This document shows, piece after piece, positions 62,727 through 64,000 of a stretch of DNA of 64,000 nt (its first letter is position 1; each line of letters starts with the position of its first letter). Where the stretch lies: NCBI GenBank assembly GCA_963799455.1, contig CAWCXF010000004.1:62001-126000 (forward strand). The letters are read 5' to 3'. Below the pieces are notes generated by a model. The model did not search any database. It saw only the letters and a list, made by a program, of their open reading frames with translations, and was not told where the DNA came from. The DNA is from CAWCXF01 sp963799455 (GTDB lineage Bacteria > Pseudomonadota > Alphaproteobacteria > Rhodobacterales > Rhodobacteraceae). The translations under genes were made by a program, and so were the position numbers.

Positions 62727-63674
62727 CCAGAGACTTCGCATCCGCCGGCGACATGGCCGAGAAGGAGACCTCCTTCACCGAGATCGGCGAGGGCCTCCAC
62801 GCCTTCACCGCGGAGGGAGACCCGAACTCGGGCGTCATCGTGGGCGACGACGCCGTGATGGTGGTCGAGGCGCAGGCGACGCCGCGCCTCGCGCGCAAGG
62901 TGATCGAGCACGTCCGCTCCGTCACCGACCTGCCCATCACCCACCTCGCGCTCACCCATTACCACGCGGTGCGCGTGCTCGGCGCGCAGGCCTACGGCGC
63001 GCCCACGGTGGTGATGTCCGAGGCCGCCCGCGCCATGGTCGTGGAGCGCGGTCAGGAGGACTGGGACAGCGAGTTCGCCCGCTTCCCGCGGCTCTTCCAG
63101 GGCCACGAGGAGATCCCCGGCCTGACCTGGCCCACCACCACCTTCTCGGGGCGCATGTCGCTCTATCTCGGCCGAAGGCGCGTGGACCTGATGCAGCTCG
63201 GGCGCGCCCACACCGCCGGCGACATGGTGGTCCACGTGCCCGACGCGAACGTCATGTTCACCGGCGACATCGTGGAGGCTCATAGCGCCTGCTACTGCGG
63301 CGACGGGCATTTCGGCGACTGGCCCGGCACGCTCGGGCGCATCCGCGCCTTCGACCTCGACGCCATCGCGCCGGGGCGCGGCGACGCGCTGGTGGGGCGC
63401 GGGGCGGTGGACGACGCGCTCGAACTCGACGGCCGACTTCCTGGCGTCCACCTACCGCCCCGCGGCCCGCGTGGCGCAGGGCGGCGGCTCGCTCAAGGAG
63501 GCCTGGGACGCGGTGCGGGAGGCCTGCGACCCGAAGTTCGCCGACTGGGCCATCTACGAGCATTGCCTGCCCTTCAACGTCGCGCGCGCCCACGACGAGG
63601 CGCGAGGGCTCGACACGCCGCGCATCTGGACCGCCGAGCGCGACCGCGCGATGTGGGAGGCGCTGCAGGGCTGA
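62723..63674 (+). CDS. MBL-fold metallo-hydrolase, with a +1 frameshift; altered metal motif
   Basis: Metallo-beta-lactamase fold: GLHAFTAEGDPNSGVIVGDD, metal motif LALTHYHAVRVLGAQAYG, LGRAHTAGDMVVHVPDANV, MFTGDIVEAHSACYCGDGHF. The usual HxHxDH is HYHAVR: the second half (Asp-His) is replaced, so the metal site must be reduced or rearranged. At about 63430 one extra base shifts the frame; removing it gives DDALESTADFLASTYRPAAR and the intact end AQGGGSLKEAWDAVREACDP. Span 3x317+1, 316 residues when corrected. Co-translated with fah; role in the tyrosine pathway unknown. Confidence 0.88.
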
Positions 63675-63752
63675 CGCCTCCTCAGAATCTGGCGAGTGCG
63701 CGAAATGGTGAACGTTCGGTAAACTGCTGCCAGGAGCGGTGGGGGCACGAGG

Positions 63753-64000
63753 ATGGCTCGCAGGGGCGAGGGGACGGCGGCGCCGGGGCCGCGCGCCGGG
63801 ATGATGATCGGCGGGCCTCCCCGCGGCGGCGCCCGCCTCATGGCGCTGATGGCGCGCAACAACGCCTGGGCCAACGCCCGGCTGCTCGACGCCTGCGCGC
63901 GCCTCGCCGACGAGGCCTGGCGCGCGCCGCGGGTGGGCTTCTTCCCCTCGCTCGCCGAGACCCTCGCGCATGTCCACTGGGTGGACCGCTACTACCTCGA
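63753..64000 (+). CDS. DinB-family protein, N-terminal part (cut by window edge)
   Basis: The visible end reads MALMARNNAWANARLLDACA, then LADEAWRAPRVGFFPSLAET and LAHVHWVDRYYLD, the first helices of the DinB four-helix-bundle family (metal-dependent hydrolases or thiol-dependent isomerases), with the conserved His of HVHW. In-frame ATGs at 63753, 63801, 63804 and 63840 are possible starts; 63840 fits the family best, 63753 is listed as the longest. The gene continues past 64000. Confidence 0.75.
   Translation, partial: MARRGEGTAAPGPRAGMMIGGPPRGGARLMALMARNNAWANARLLDACARLADEAWRAPRVGFFPSLAETLAHVHWVDRYYL

Overview
The window is one contiguous piece of a very GC-rich alphaproteobacterial chromosome, most likely Rhodobacterales (Roseobacter/Paracoccus relatives). 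The grounds are three TRAP carboxylate transporters, a DmdA-like demethylase, a compact ureDABCEFG operon, a VPLPA-CTERM-type sorting signal, many GTG/TTG starts and frequent 4-base ATGA/GTGA gene overlaps. No rRNA, tRNA or CRISPR was seen. The genus cannot be fixed from the sequence alone.

Left part (1-15 kb). A decayed IS630-family transposase end is followed by the urease operon on the minus strand (ureD-A-B-C-E-F-G, 331-5820), with an NtrC-like palindrome upstream of ureD. Next come a DUF533/TerB-like membrane-associated protein and an RND efflux operon (GbsR/MarR-type regulator, HlyD-type adaptor, RND pump) with a candidate operator palindrome. A phospholipase D-type protein follows on the plus strand.

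Middle part (15-41 kb). An IclR regulator is divergent from a self-sufficient class VII cytochrome P450 (P450, FMN/NADH reductase and 2Fe-2S in one chain), which is followed by a TRAP transporter (dctPQM) and, convergently, a secreted alpha/beta hydrolase: a plausible uptake-and-oxidise module. A LacI regulator and its operator precede a sugar or cyclitol operon (isomerase, Gfo/Idh/MocA dehydrogenase, Rbs-type ABC transporter). A compositionally different MFS gene with a His-rich tail is followed by a second TRAP system, divergent from a thiolase / acyl-CoA ligase / SDR / tandem-PPC-domain operon.

Right part (41-64 kb). An RTX C-terminal remnant and a peptide-type ABC transporter operon end in an unknown 106-residue protein and a DmdA-like tetrahydrofolate-dependent demethylase. 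A thioredoxin-reductase-like flavoprotein and a complete branched-chain-amino-acid-type ABC transporter (livK-H-M-G-F) lead into an acyl-CoA ligase, a cyclase-family hydrolase and a zinc alcohol dehydrogenase. The window ends in homogentisate catabolism (hmgA, fumarylacetoacetate hydrolase, an MBL-fold protein and the start of a DinB-family protein).

Three patterns cut across the window. Four conserved enzymes (ureC, two acyl-CoA ligases, the MBL protein) each carry exactly one extra base, and a fifth gene is broken in a G run; this looks more like uncorrected sequencing indels than decay. Second, many gene junctions hold GC-rich degenerate repeats, and several of these duplicate the adjacent gene's stop or stop/start junction. 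Third, strong perfect stem-loops lie just downstream of three solute-binding-protein genes.
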